A DNA stretch of 64,000 nt, taken from Pedobacter rhodius (GTDB lineage: Bacteria; Bacteroidota; Bacteroidia; Sphingobacteriales; Sphingobacteriaceae). The stretch covers positions 682,001-746,000 of the forward strand of contig NZ_JAPWGL010000002.1 of assembly GCF_027213645.1 (NCBI RefSeq). Reading direction: 5' to 3'. The notes beneath the pieces were generated by a model. That model ran no database searches and was not told where the DNA came from. It saw only the letters and a list, made by a program, of their open reading frames with translations. Below, piece by piece: positions 1 to 8,759 of this stretch. Position 1 is the stretch's first letter. Every line of letters starts with the position of its first letter. The position numbers were made by a program, and so were the translations under genes.

Positions 1-3000
1 AGCAATACCGTAATTAACTTTAATGGTAATGATGGTATCGCTTTACTGGATGCAAATAACAATATTATAGATGCATTTGGTCAGGGCGTAAATGCAAAAG
101 ATGTATCCTATGTAAGAAGCTTAAATGTAACAGCACCCAGCCCTACCTATACTGATAGCGATTGGACACGAACAACCTTAGCTATTGTTCAAAATGCAAT
201 TGATGATGATGATGTAAACAGATTGGGCGTTCATTTTCCTCCAAACTTACCTGTATGTGCTGCGCCATCCGTTCCGGCAACAGCATTAACCTTCAGCAAT
301 GTAACAACCAATAGCATCTCAGCCGGCTTTACAAAGTCTACTGATGCAAATGAATATTTAATCATCAGGAGCTTAAATTCGACGCTAAATGCGTTACCTG
401 TTGATGGAACAGCCTACGCCGTTGGTTCTTCATTTGGTGGCGGCACGGTTATCAATAAAATTGTGAGCAATACATTTACTGATAACGGTTTAAATAGCTC
501 TACAAATTATTTTTATTTTATAATCCCGCTCAATAACCTTTCCTGTACTGGTGGACCAAAATATTTAAACACCAATATTTTAACTGCTTCGCAAACTACA
601 AATACACTATTGCCTTGTTCAGTTCCTGCAGCACAACCTACGGCATTTAACATTACTTCATCAAACTACAATTTTGTACAAGCCGCATTTACACCGGTTA
701 CAGGGGTAGATGAATACCTGGTTGTAATGAGTACTAGTAATAGTTTAACGGCAAATCCGACTAACCAAACGCTTTATAATGTTGGCGACCAGTTAGGTGG
801 TGGTATTGTTGTAAAAAGAGGCTCGGGCGGCACCTTTATCAGAAATGGACTGACCCAGAATACAAATTATTATTTTTACGTTTTTTCAGTTAACAGCAGT
901 TGCAGTGGCGGTCCGATTTATTTAACCAATCAGCCACTTACCGGAAATTTCAAAACGGGGGTATTAGATGTAAACAAACTCAATTTTTACTATGGAAACC
1001 TACATAGTCACAGCAGTTATTCTGATGGAAACAAAGATGATTTAACCAAGAAACCAGAGGACGATTATGCTTTTGCTAAAAACTCGATGAATCTTGATTT
1101 CCTGGGCATATCAGAACACAATCATACCCAGGCCGGCATGTCTTTAGCGAACTGGCAACCAGGAATTGATGCAGCAAAAAAAGCAACTACCTCTAATTTT
1201 GTAGCCATGCATGGTATGGAATGGGGTGTAATTAGTGGTGGCGGGCACGTTATCGTTTATGGTATCGATTCATTAATTGGATGGGAATCAGGCGAAAATC
1301 AAATTTATGTTCCAAAAAGCACTTATACCGGTTCTACAGGATTGTTTAGAATTATTAACAGACATGGTTTGAATGCCGTGGCAACGTTAGCGCATCCGAA
1401 TACAACCGATTACAATAACATATCGGCAACTTATGATTTAAGTGCTGATAGTGCAATTGTGGGAACTGCTTTAGAAAGTGGCCCTGCCTTTTCAACGAAT
1501 ATCACTTACTCAGATCCGGCAAGTTCAATGAGTTATCTAAGCTATTACAACCGTATGCTGGCGAAAGGTTATCACCTGGGCGCAAGCATAGACCACGATA
1601 ACCATAACTTAACTTTCGGTCGCCATACACGGGCAAGGTTAGTGGTGCTCGCCCCTGCCCTCACCGAAAATGATTTGCTGGATGCCATTAAGAAAATGCG
1701 CTTTTATGCTTCACAAGATTCAGCAGCTAAAATTGTTTTCACCATTAATAAACAACCTGTCGGTAGCGTATTTAAAACCGCAGGTGCGCCTCAAATTGAA
1801 GTAAGTTCGATTACAACAAGCCCTGTTACCAGCATTAAAATCCTATACGGAACGCCTGGTAGCGGTGTAAATCCGGTAGAATTAACTACAGGCACATCAT
1901 CAAGTTTAACGTATATCGATAATGCTTTAGCCAATCTATCAACAGGTTATTATTATGCAGATATTGTAGAAGCAGATGGAAGTCGGATTATTACCTCCCC
2001 AATCTGGTACTCACGTGATGATGCAACCGTTAAAAAAGACCAGACTATTACCTTTGCAGCAACCAGAACAGCAACATACGGTGACCCGGACTTGGTAGCT
2101 GGTGCAACCAGTGATAACACAGGCATAAACATTACCTACACGAGTAGCGATACTAATATCGCCACCATCAGCAATAATGATATCCATATTGTTAAAGCCG
2201 GAACGGTTACCATAACCGCAAATCAGGTTGGAGATACCTTTTATAATCCCGCAGTTGCCAAACAACAGGTATTAACCATTGCACCAAAAACCATTACGGT
2301 TACTGCTGACGCTAAAACCAAAGTAGAAAGTACGGTTGATCCAATGTTTACCTATACTTCTGCTCCTGCACTAATTGGTGCAGATGCTTTTACAGGTGCA
2401 TTAACCAGAAACCCCGGAGAAACTGCAGGAGATTACCCGATAACACAGGGGACTTTGGCTTTAAGTACAAACTATGCAATTAACTACAAAGCAGCCAATC
2501 TAAAAATTTACGCAAAGCCTGCAGCTGCTTTAAGTGCAAACGTATCCGTCCCTTTAAATGCTGCTGCTCCTGTAATTACCTTCACGGCATCAGCCGGAAC
2601 CGCCCCATTTACCTTTACCTATAACATTAATGGTGGTACAAATCAAACTCTAACAGCTACAACAAATACAGCAACGGTAAATGCATCTACTGCAACTGTT
2701 GGCACATTCACCTACACAGTAACCAGTATTAGCGATGCTTACAGCACACAAACGCAAAACATTTCTACGACAGTAAGAGTTAATCCGATTCCAGTTGCAA
2801 CAATTTCGGGAACAACTGCATTGTGTTTAAATGGCACATCACCAACGGTAACTTTTACAGGTGGCAATGGTACAGGCCCTTACGTTTTCACTTATAATGT
2901 TAATGGAGGCACTAGTCAAACCATCAGCACTACAGGTACAAATACGAGTGCCACTTTAACCGCAGCAACAAATGTGGCAGGAACATTCAATTATAATTTA

Positions 3001-4119
3001 TTGAATGTTGCAGATGTTAATGCGGCTCAAAATCAAACCGGAACAGCAACGGTAACCATTAGGACTTTAGCAACGGCTTCTATTTCGGGCTCAACGGCTG
3101 CCCCGCAAAACAGCACCGCGCCAACAGTAACTTTTACGGGCGCTAACGGAACGGCTCCGTATACTTTTACCTATAACATCAACGGCGGACAAAACTTAAC
3201 AATAACTTCTACCGGAAATACGGCAACGGTAGCTGCGCCAACAACTGCAGCAGGCACTTTTGTGTATAATCTAGTTAGCGTGGCAGATGTAAACTGTGGT
3301 CAGGCGCAAACAGGTACTGCAAGCATATTAATTCGTCCTTTACCGGTTGCAACGATTTCCGGAACAACTGCTGTTTGTAATTTCAGCACATCGCCCGTGG
3401 TCACTTTTACCGGTTCAGCGGGTACGGCACCGTATACCTTTACGTATACGGTAAATGGCGGCAACAACAGAACGGTTACCACAAATTCGACTACCGCAAC
3501 AGTCAGTGCGCCAACCAATGCCGCAGGCACATTTGTATATGCCCTGGTAAGTGTAACAGATGCATATGCCACCCAGGCGCAAACCGGAACTGCTACGGTT
3601 ATGGTAAATCCATTGCCGGTAATTACCATCAACAGCAATAAAGGTTTGTCAATTTCGAAAGGTGATGCACTAATTTTGACCGCAACAGGCGGAGCACAAT
3701 ACAGCTGGACGGGTGCTGAAATTATTGCCGGGCAAAATACCGCAGCCGTAACCATCAGGCCAAAACAGAACGGAACCTATAAAGTGGTGGTAACCAATGC
3801 AAATGGTTGTACCGCTGAACAAAGTGTGGTTATTACCGTAATTGATGATTATAAATTAGAAGCAAGCACTGTCGTTACACCAAATGGCGACGGCTACAAT
3901 GATAAATTCATTATCAAAAACATTGATTATTACCCGAACAATACCTTGAAAATTTTTGATAAGGCTGGCCGGATTTTATATACCAAAAAATCTTATGCCA
4001 ACGATTGGGATGGGATGGTTAACGGAAGTCCGCTTGGTGAAGGGACCTATTATTACATCATCGACTTAGGAAGCGGCATCGGTACTTTTAAAGGATTCAT
4101 TAACATCATCAGAGACTAA
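1..4119 (+). CDS. Secreted multidomain PHP protein with T9SS C-terminal domain (5'-truncated)
   Basis: The frame is open from base 1 without a stop, so the gene starts upstream of the window; an internal TTG at 223 is unlikely to be the true start. The first ~75 codons (GNDGIALLDANNNIIDAFGQ) look like the end of a lamin-tail domain. Two fibronectin-like segments follow (about 240-950). A PHP-type metal-dependent phosphoesterase domain (about 985-1760) shows NLHSHSSYSDG, GISEHNH, HGMEWG, LAHP and DHDNH. An MBG/Ig-like segment (about 2030-2510) precedes four ~90-residue repeats with the core VTFTG-NGTAPYTFTYNINGG. The end (VVTPNGDGYNDKF, WDG, GTYYYIIDLG) is a CHU_C/gliding-motility type B sorting domain, which in Bacteroidota directs export by the type IX secretion system. 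A PorP/SprF-like gene follows 8 bp downstream, the usual partner arrangement. The substrate of the PHP domain is unknown. Confidence 0.85.
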   Translation, partial: SNTVINFNGNDGIALLDANNNIIDAFGQGVNAKDVSYVRSLNVTAPSPTYTDSDWTRTTLAIVQNAIDDDDVNRLGVHFPPNLPVCAAPSVPATALTFSNVTTNSISAGFTKSTDANEYLIIRSLNSTLNALPVDGTAYAVGSSFGGGTVINKIVSNTFTDNGLNSSTNYFYFIIPLNNLSCTGGPKYLNTNILTASQTTNTLLPCSVPAAQPTAFNITSSNYNFVQAAFTPVTGVDEYLVVMSTSNSLTANPTNQTLYNVGDQLGGGIVVKRGSGGTFIRNGLTQNTNYYFYVFSVNSSCSGGPIYLTNQPLTGNFKTGVLDVNKLNFYYGNLHSHSSYSDGNKDDLTKKPEDDYAFAKNSMNLDFLGISEHNHTQAGMSLANWQPGIDAAKKATTSNFVAMHGMEWGVISGGGHVIVYGIDSLIGWESGENQIYVPKSTYTGSTGLFRIINRHGLNAVATLAHPNTTDYNNISATYDLSADSAIVGTALESGPAFSTNITYSDPASSMSYLSYYNRMLAKGYHLGASIDHDNHNLTFGRHTRARLVVLAPALTENDLLDAIKKMRFYASQDSAAKIVFTINKQPVGSVFKTAGAPQIEVSSITTSPVTSIKILYGTPGSGVNPVELTTGTSSSLTYIDNALANLSTGYYYADIVEADGSRIITSPIWYSRDDATVKKDQTITFAATRTATYGDPDLVAGATSDNTGINITYTSSDTNIATISNNDIHIVKAGTVTITANQVGDTFYNPAVAKQQVLTIAPKTITVTADAKTKVESTVDPMFTYTSAPALIGADAFTGALTRNPGETAGDYPITQGTLALSTNYAINYKAANLKIYAKPAAALSANVSVPLNAAAPVITFTASAGTAPFTFTYNINGGTNQTLTATTNTATVNASTATVGTFTYTVTSISDAYSTQTQNISTTVRVNPIPVATISGTTALCLNGTSPTVTFTGGNGTGPYVFTYNVNGGTSQTISTTGTNTSATLTAATNVAGTFNYNLLNVADVNAAQNQTGTATVTIRTLATASISGSTAAPQNSTAPTVTFTGANGTAPYTFTYNINGGQNLTITSTGNTATVAAPTTAAGTFVYNLVSVADVNCGQAQTGTASILIRPLPVATISGTTAVCNFSTSPVVTFTGSAGTAPYTFTYTVNGGNNRTVTTNSTTATVSAPTNAAGTFVYALVSVTDAYATQAQTGTATVMVNPLPVITINSNKGLSISKGDALILTATGGAQYSWTGAEIIAGQNTAAVTIRPKQNGTYKVVVTNANGCTAEQSVVITVIDDYKLEASTVVTPNGDGYNDKFIIKNIDYYPNNTLKIFDKAGRILYTKKSYANDWDGMVNGSPLGEGTYYYIIDLGSGIGTFKGFINIIRD

Positions 4120-4127
4120 TTACAGGC

Positions 4128-5048
4128 ATGAAAGCAATTACAAAAAATATAAAGCAAATAAGTCGCGTAACGTTTCTATTTGCAGCAGGTACCTTATTCT
4201 TTAATTCGGTAAAAGCACAAATTTTACCATTAAATGCGCAGTATTTTCAGAACCGATACCTGGTTAACCCATCTATGGCGGGTATAAACGAGGGGTTTAA
4301 CATCAATGGTAGTTTCCGTAAACAATGGTCGAACATTCCCGGTGCACCGATTACACAAAGCGTAACCTTAGATCAGCAGGTGGGCAAAGTTGGCTGGGGC
4401 GCCAACATTTATAATGAAAAATCAGGCGGCATTCAGCGAACGAAAATGGTTGGGACCTTTGCTTACCATTTACCGTTGAACAATGATGAACAGAAACTAA
4501 GTTTCGGCATCTCCTTTGGTGCGAGTCAGGATAAACTGGATTTAAGCAGTGTCAGAAACAGCGACATCAACGATCCATCTATTGCCCGTTTTAACGACAG
4601 AGGGTATTATTTTGACGGTGATTTTGGTGTTTCCTATACCTCGAAAGGGTTAACCCTTGAAGGTGCCCTCCCTAACATGCGCTCTGTTTTCAGGAGCGAC
4701 GATTTAAACTTTGCGGATAAACCGACTTTTTATTCAGCTATAGGCTATAAATTCAATTTAGGGAGCGGATTAAGCGGAATCAGCCTGGAGCCCAAAGGCG
4801 TTTTCAGAGGCATTAAAAATTACAAAAATTTATGGGATGCCGGTGTAAATGCCAACTTCGCAAATGATAGGTTATATGTAATGGCGATGTACCACAATAC
4901 TCAAAATGCAACTGTTGGTTTCGGCATGAACTATAAATCGACCTTGTATTTTATGGCTTATTACAATACGGCCACATCAGCAATTAGCGGGTATACGGAT
5001 GGCGATTTTGAAGTCAATATCAGGGTGAATATTGGTAAGAAGCCATAG
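4128..5048 (+). CDS. PorP/SprF family type IX secretion outer-membrane protein
   Basis: The 306-residue product has a signal peptide ending near VKAQ and then the family hallmark ILPLNAQYFQNRYLVNPSMAG, i.e. a conserved Y..N..L.NPA/SxAG region, followed by many alternating beta-strands ending in a typical outer-membrane C-terminus (FEVNIRVNIGK). PorP/SprF-like proteins are outer-membrane beta-barrels that bind C-terminal type B T9SS cargo and are often encoded directly downstream of it. Here the start lies 8 bp after the stop of the large CHU_C-domain protein, so the two are probably co-transcribed and functionally paired. Which specific paralogue (PorP, SprF or a cargo-dedicated relative) cannot be decided from sequence alone. 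Confidence 0.88.
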   Translation: MKAITKNIKQISRVTFLFAAGTLFFNSVKAQILPLNAQYFQNRYLVNPSMAGINEGFNINGSFRKQWSNIPGAPITQSVTLDQQVGKVGWGANIYNEKSGGIQRTKMVGTFAYHLPLNNDEQKLSFGISFGASQDKLDLSSVRNSDINDPSIARFNDRGYYFDGDFGVSYTSKGLTLEGALPNMRSVFRSDDLNFADKPTFYSAIGYKFNLGSGLSGISLEPKGVFRGIKNYKNLWDAGVNANFANDRLYVMAMYHNTQNATVGFGMNYKSTLYFMAYYNTATSAISGYTDGDFEVNIRVNIGKKP

Positions 5049-5162
5049 CGGGCCTGGTCAAGCTTTGTTCAGCCACATATTCGCAGATTTTTAATTTGCA
5101 ATTTGTTGTGATTTAATTCGCCACGGAAACACGGAAAATGTCGCATCTGGAGCGGATGGTAT

Positions 5163-6100
5163 GGGCGTTTCGTCATTCCCAACCTGATTGGGAATCTTAA
5201 AGCATTAAGCGCTGGCATTAAGATTCCCGCATGCGCGAGAATGACGTAATCGATGGAACTTACGGTCTTTAGGCGTTTCGTCATTCCCAACCTGATTGGG
5301 AATCTTTAAGCATTAAGCGCTGGCATTAAGATTCCCGCATGCGCGAGAATGACGTAGTCATTGGAACCTACAGTCTTGGGCGTTTCGTCATTCCCAACCT
5401 GATTGGGAAGCTTAAAGCATTAAGCGCTGGCATTAAGATTCCCGCATGCGCGAGAATGACGTAGTCGTTGGAAACTACCGTCTTTGGGCGTTTCGTCATT
5501 CCCAACCTGATTGGGAAGCTTAAAGCATTAAACACCGGCATTAAGATTCCCGCATGCGCGAGAATGACGTAATCGTTGGAACTTACCGTCTTTGGGCGTT
5601 TCATCATTCCCAACCTGATTGGGAATCTTAAAGCATTAAGCGCCGGAATTAAGATTCCCGCATGCGCGAGAATAACGTATTCGTTGCACCTATACTCTTT
5701 GGGCGTTTCGTCATTCCCAACCTGATTGGGAATCTTAAAGCGTTAAACGCTGGCATTAAAATTCCCGTCTGCGCAGGAAAGACGTAGTCGTTGGAACCTA
5801 CCGTCTTTAGGCGTTTCGTCATTCCCAACCTGATTGGGAATCTTAAAGTATTAAGCGCGGGCATTAAGATTCCCGCTTGTGCGAGAATGACGTAGTCGTT
5901 GGAAACTACAGTCTTTGGGTGTTTCGTCATTCCTAACCTGATAGGGAATCTTAAAGCATTAAACACCGGCATTAAGATTCCCGCATGCGCGAGAATGACG
6001 TAGTCGTTGGAATCTACAGTCTTTGTGCGTTTCGTCATTCCCAAACTGATTGGGAATCTTAAAGCATTAAACACCTGCATTAAGATTTCCGCTTGTACCT
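5163..6100. repeat. Nine-copy 108-bp tandem repeat array with nested inverted repeats
   Basis: Units start near 5163, 5271, 5378, 5486, 5594, 5701, 5809, 5918 and 6025; the ninth is truncated. Each unit carries ATTCCCAACCTGATTGGGAA, itself a short inverted repeat, then TTAAAGCATTAA, then TTAAGATTCCCGC and GCGAGAATGACG. The outer arms CGTCATTC and GAATGACG are also complementary, so a unit can fold into a nested cruciform or hairpin. Copies differ by scattered substitutions only. Open frames on the minus strand through the array are repeat artefacts. Imperfect copies of a flanking sequence (GCCACA-ATTCGCAGATTTTT) occur on both sides, near 5073 and 6530. A solitary arm-like copy lies at 19869-19895. 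Confidence 0.9.
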
Positions 6101-6528
6101 ATTTGAAAGGTTTTTTTAGGCATTTTGCTGACTGACTTACATAACCAACAGGTTTTTCCGAAGAACGCCGTCAATCCCAAGGGCCGGGAGAATCAAAAAA
6201 CAGTTGCAGAATAGAACAAATAGTAGAATCAAACCTAAAACGCAGTGGTTTTTGTGTTCAGGTTTAGCAAAATCATTCAATCAGCACTAACGAACAAAAC
6301 CCCGAAGGGCTCAATCAGACAAATAAAATTATAACCACAACTGATTAAATTAAGTGCCGCTGTTTTTTGATGTGTGAGGGCTTGCGCGAAAGGCACCTAG
6401 CTGGATTGACAAAGCGCTTTGGGTACTTTGGCGCCCCAAAGTACCATGCCCCGCGGCATAGAGCGATAAAAATAATTTAAATATTTGTGTCCACACAATA
6501 GGCATACGGGAATGACGATATTTTTAAC
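6101..6528. other. Non-coding stretch between repeat array and nhaA
   Basis: No convincing gene is present. A perfect hairpin, GGTACTTTGG-CGCC-CCAAAGTACC, lies at 6422-6445. It has the same style as the stem-loops in the 20-22 kb repeats (a pyrimidine-rich 10-bp stem and a short loop). A single arm-like fragment GGGAATGACG occurs near 6510. Confidence 0.5.
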
Positions 6529-6694
6529 AGCCACAGATTCGCAGATTTTTAGCTAATAATTTTGTCGTGATTTAAGTTCAGGAAAACTTAGAAACCAATG
6601 AAAACCATTTGATTGCTGTGTCCATCTGTGTTCCCATGGCATTTTCTTAAACAAAATACAATCTTTATTAAAAATAGTACGCAAATCTGTGGCT
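6529..6694. repeat. Inverted repeat upstream of nhaA
   Basis: AGCCACAGATT at 6529-6539 is the exact reverse complement of AATCTGTGGCT at 6684-6694, and the similarity continues imperfectly inward (CGCAGATTTTTA against TAAAAATAGTACGC). The ~165-bp palindromic segment ends about 30 bp before the nhaA start and could be a decayed MITE-like element or part of the nhaA leader. No transposase is nearby. Confidence 0.55.
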
Positions 6695-6723
6695 ATCCCC
6701 TCGTTTTTGTTATTTTTACAACC

Positions 6724-7893
6724 ATGCCAAAAATCATCAACCTCGAAGTATTTCAGCGCTTTTTTCGTTCAGGACAAGTTGGTGGATTTTTACTTCTAAT
6801 ATTCGTTGCCATTTCCCTGCTTATTGCAAACACCGCATCGAAAGAAAGTTTCGAAGCCTTTTTAGCAACTAAACTTGGATTTGGAACTGTAAACTACAGT
6901 TTACTCGCCTGGATAAACGATGCCTTAATGGCTGTATTTTTTCTGCTCGTTGGTCTGGAAATTAAACGCGAATTACTGGAGGGCGAGTTATCTTCCGTTA
7001 AAAGCGCTGCATTGCCTGTAATTGCAGCCCTGGGCGGAATGCTTGTCCCGGCATTGATTTATGCTCTATTTAATAAAGGAACTGAAACTGCTGATGGCTG
7101 GGGCATCCCCATGGCTACAGATATTGCCTTTGCAATAGCCATTATTGCAATGCTTGGCAAAAATGTGCCGGCAAGTTTAAAAATATTTCTGGCGGCGCTG
7201 GCCATAGTAGATGATTTAGGGGCAATCCTCGTCATCGCTATATTTTACACCAACCAGATTCATTTTGAATACCTGGCGATGGCCGGCGGAATTTTAATAC
7301 TGCTCAGTTTAATGAATTATTTCGGCGTTAAGAATTTGGTTTTTTACCTTATTCCAGGTCTATTCCTTTGGTATTTCATTCACCATTCCGGCATTCATGC
7401 CACCCTAGCGGGTGTACTTTTAGCCTTCACCATTCCAACCAATGAAACGGATGTTTTATCTCCTCTGGAAAAACTGGAACATGCGCTAACTGTTCCTGTA
7501 AACTACCTCATCATGCCGGTTTTTGCCTTAGCCAACACGAACATCACTTTCAAAAAAGAAATGATTTCCGGCTTGGTTACGCCTTTAGGATTAGGCATCA
7601 TCGTTGGACTCTTTGCCGGAAAAACACTTGGCGTAACACTCTTCAGCTGGCTCGCCGTGAAACTGAAATGGGCTGATTTACCAACAGGCGCAGGCTGGAA
7701 ACATGTTTTGGGTTTAGGCATGCTGGCGGGCATCGGCTTTACGATGTCGATATTTATTGCTTTGCTTTCCTTTAGCGATGAAATTCATATTTTAGAAGCA
7801 AAGTTTGCGATATTAACCGCATCGGTTTTATCGGGTGTGGTGGGTTTTGTGTTTTTGAAATCGGTGAAGAAGGTTAAGTATTCTAAAAATTAA
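6724..7893 (+). CDS. nhaA: Na+/H+ antiporter NhaA
   Basis: Inner-membrane antiporter that exchanges cytoplasmic Na+ (or Li+) for periplasmic protons in pH and sodium homeostasis. The 389-residue product has about 12 hydrophobic segments, the family core GLEIKRELLEGELS, PMATDIAFAIA and the adjacent aspartates of LAIVDDLGAI that form the ion-binding site in E. coli NhaA. The frame is open upstream to 6613, but the ATG at 6724 (MPKIINLEVFQRFF) gives the normal family N-terminus; the extra 37 codons run through the inverted repeat. Its stop overlaps by 4 bp the stop of the convergent small gene at 7890. Confidence 0.93.
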   Translation: MPKIINLEVFQRFFRSGQVGGFLLLIFVAISLLIANTASKESFEAFLATKLGFGTVNYSLLAWINDALMAVFFLLVGLEIKRELLEGELSSVKSAALPVIAALGGMLVPALIYALFNKGTETADGWGIPMATDIAFAIAIIAMLGKNVPASLKIFLAALAIVDDLGAILVIAIFYTNQIHFEYLAMAGGILILLSLMNYFGVKNLVFYLIPGLFLWYFIHHSGIHATLAGVLLAFTIPTNETDVLSPLEKLEHALTVPVNYLIMPVFALANTNITFKKEMISGLVTPLGLGIIVGLFAGKTLGVTLFSWLAVKLKWADLPTGAGWKHVLGLGMLAGIGFTMSIFIALLSFSDEIHILEAKFAILTASVLSGVVGFVFLKSVKKVKYSKN

Positions 7894-8105
7894 AACCAAT
7901 AATCAACAACAATAATATCATTCTTTACTACTTTAAAGTTAAGTATTAACTCATTACCAGTAATCTCGTGTGCGGAACTATGTTGCCGCAAGCCATTTAA
8001 AAATACTTTAGCTTTTTCATCAAAAACTCGGTGTATCAATTTTATTGATTCATTTGGCAAAACATTTTGGAAAATAACAAATTCTTCGGTTATATAATTG
8101 TCCAT
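7890..8105 (-). CDS. Small hypothetical protein at the end of the defence operon
   Basis: A 71-residue product, acidic and beta-strand-rich (EFVIFQNVLP, KVFLNGL, ELILNFKVVKNDIIVVDYWF), with no signal peptide or membrane segment. I do not recognise a family. It begins 49 bp after the TIR gene stop in the same orientation and its stop overlaps convergent nhaA. Its position suggests a partner of the TIR protein (sensor, inhibitor or structural subunit), but this is inference; it could also be a spurious frame. Confidence 0.5.
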   Translation of the reverse strand: MDNYITEEFVIFQNVLPNESIKLIHRVFDEKAKVFLNGLRQHSSAHEITGNELILNFKVVKNDIIVVDYWF

Positions 8106-8154
8106 TTGAAATATGCATGATCAAGTTAAAACTTTTAATATTCCCGTAGTTTAA

Positions 8155-8661
8155 TTAATATTTAAATCTGAAACCATTACCATTTATCAGTTCGATAAAC
8201 TCATTAACTTGTTTGTGATAATTCGATTGCTTAATTCTACGCCCTTCATAAAGCTCATCATGATCATCTTGAAACTTAAATAAATCATCAGCGCTATTAA
8301 GTTTCAGAAGCTGTGTTGTATTGTGAATAAACCCAACATTATCAAATCTTATCCCATCCAAAATGAATGGAATAACATTATCGGACAAAACCCATGCAGC
8401 GCCCATTTCATTTAAACAAATTTCGCTTTCTTTATAGTTACTGGTGATAATCTGTATAACGGCTACCGCATTCTTCATATTATCTTTGATAGCAGCCTTA
8501 AAATCTGAGCCACTTTTTATACCAGTATCTTTTGCTGATGTGTAAAATATCTTTTCCCGACTTATACCTAAGCCAACGGTAAGAATCTTATCAATAAAAG
8601 CAGATACAATCGGCTCATCTTTACTTGAATGACTAATAAATATTGTTCCCTCTTGTATCAT
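8155..8661 (-). CDS. TIR domain protein (putative NADase, anti-phage)
   Basis: A 168-residue protein consisting almost entirely of a TIR domain. The N-terminal strand and box 1 are TIFISHSSKDE (residues 6-16). The region SEICLNEMGAAW (79-90) contains C82 and E85, where E85 sits in the position of the catalytic glutamate of NAD-cleaving TIR domains. The C-terminal helix is QVNEFIELINGNG. TIR domains in bacterial defence usually deplete NAD+ or make cyclic ADP-ribose signals. There is no fused sensor domain, so activation would need a partner. The gene starts 98 bp after hsdR on the same strand and is followed by a 71-residue unknown protein. NADase activity is inferred from family knowledge. 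Confidence 0.82.
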   Translation of the reverse strand: MIQEGTIFISHSSKDEPIVSAFIDKILTVGLGISREKIFYTSAKDTGIKSGSDFKAAIKDNMKNAVAVIQIITSNYKESEICLNEMGAAWVLSDNVIPFILDGIRFDNVGFIHNTTQLLKLNSADDLFKFQDDHDELYEGRRIKQSNYHKQVNEFIELINGNGFRFKY

Positions 8662-8759
8662 ATTATCTTTTTGTAAATTTAATAGTTAAAACTGAATATG
8701 TTAACAGACTGTTTTGACAATGTTAAACTTATTTTCAACAAAAAATTTATTTATTCGCT

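Noticed and set aside
5069-6080. Minus-strand open frames through the tandem repeats (70-140 codons)
   Set aside because: They are produced by the repeat itself (MPALNALRFPIRLGMTKR over and over), with no start context and no neighbouring gene.
5163-6100. Possible CRISPR array
   Set aside because: The whole 108-bp unit is conserved including the would-be spacers, each unit is internally palindromic at two scales, and no cas gene is present.
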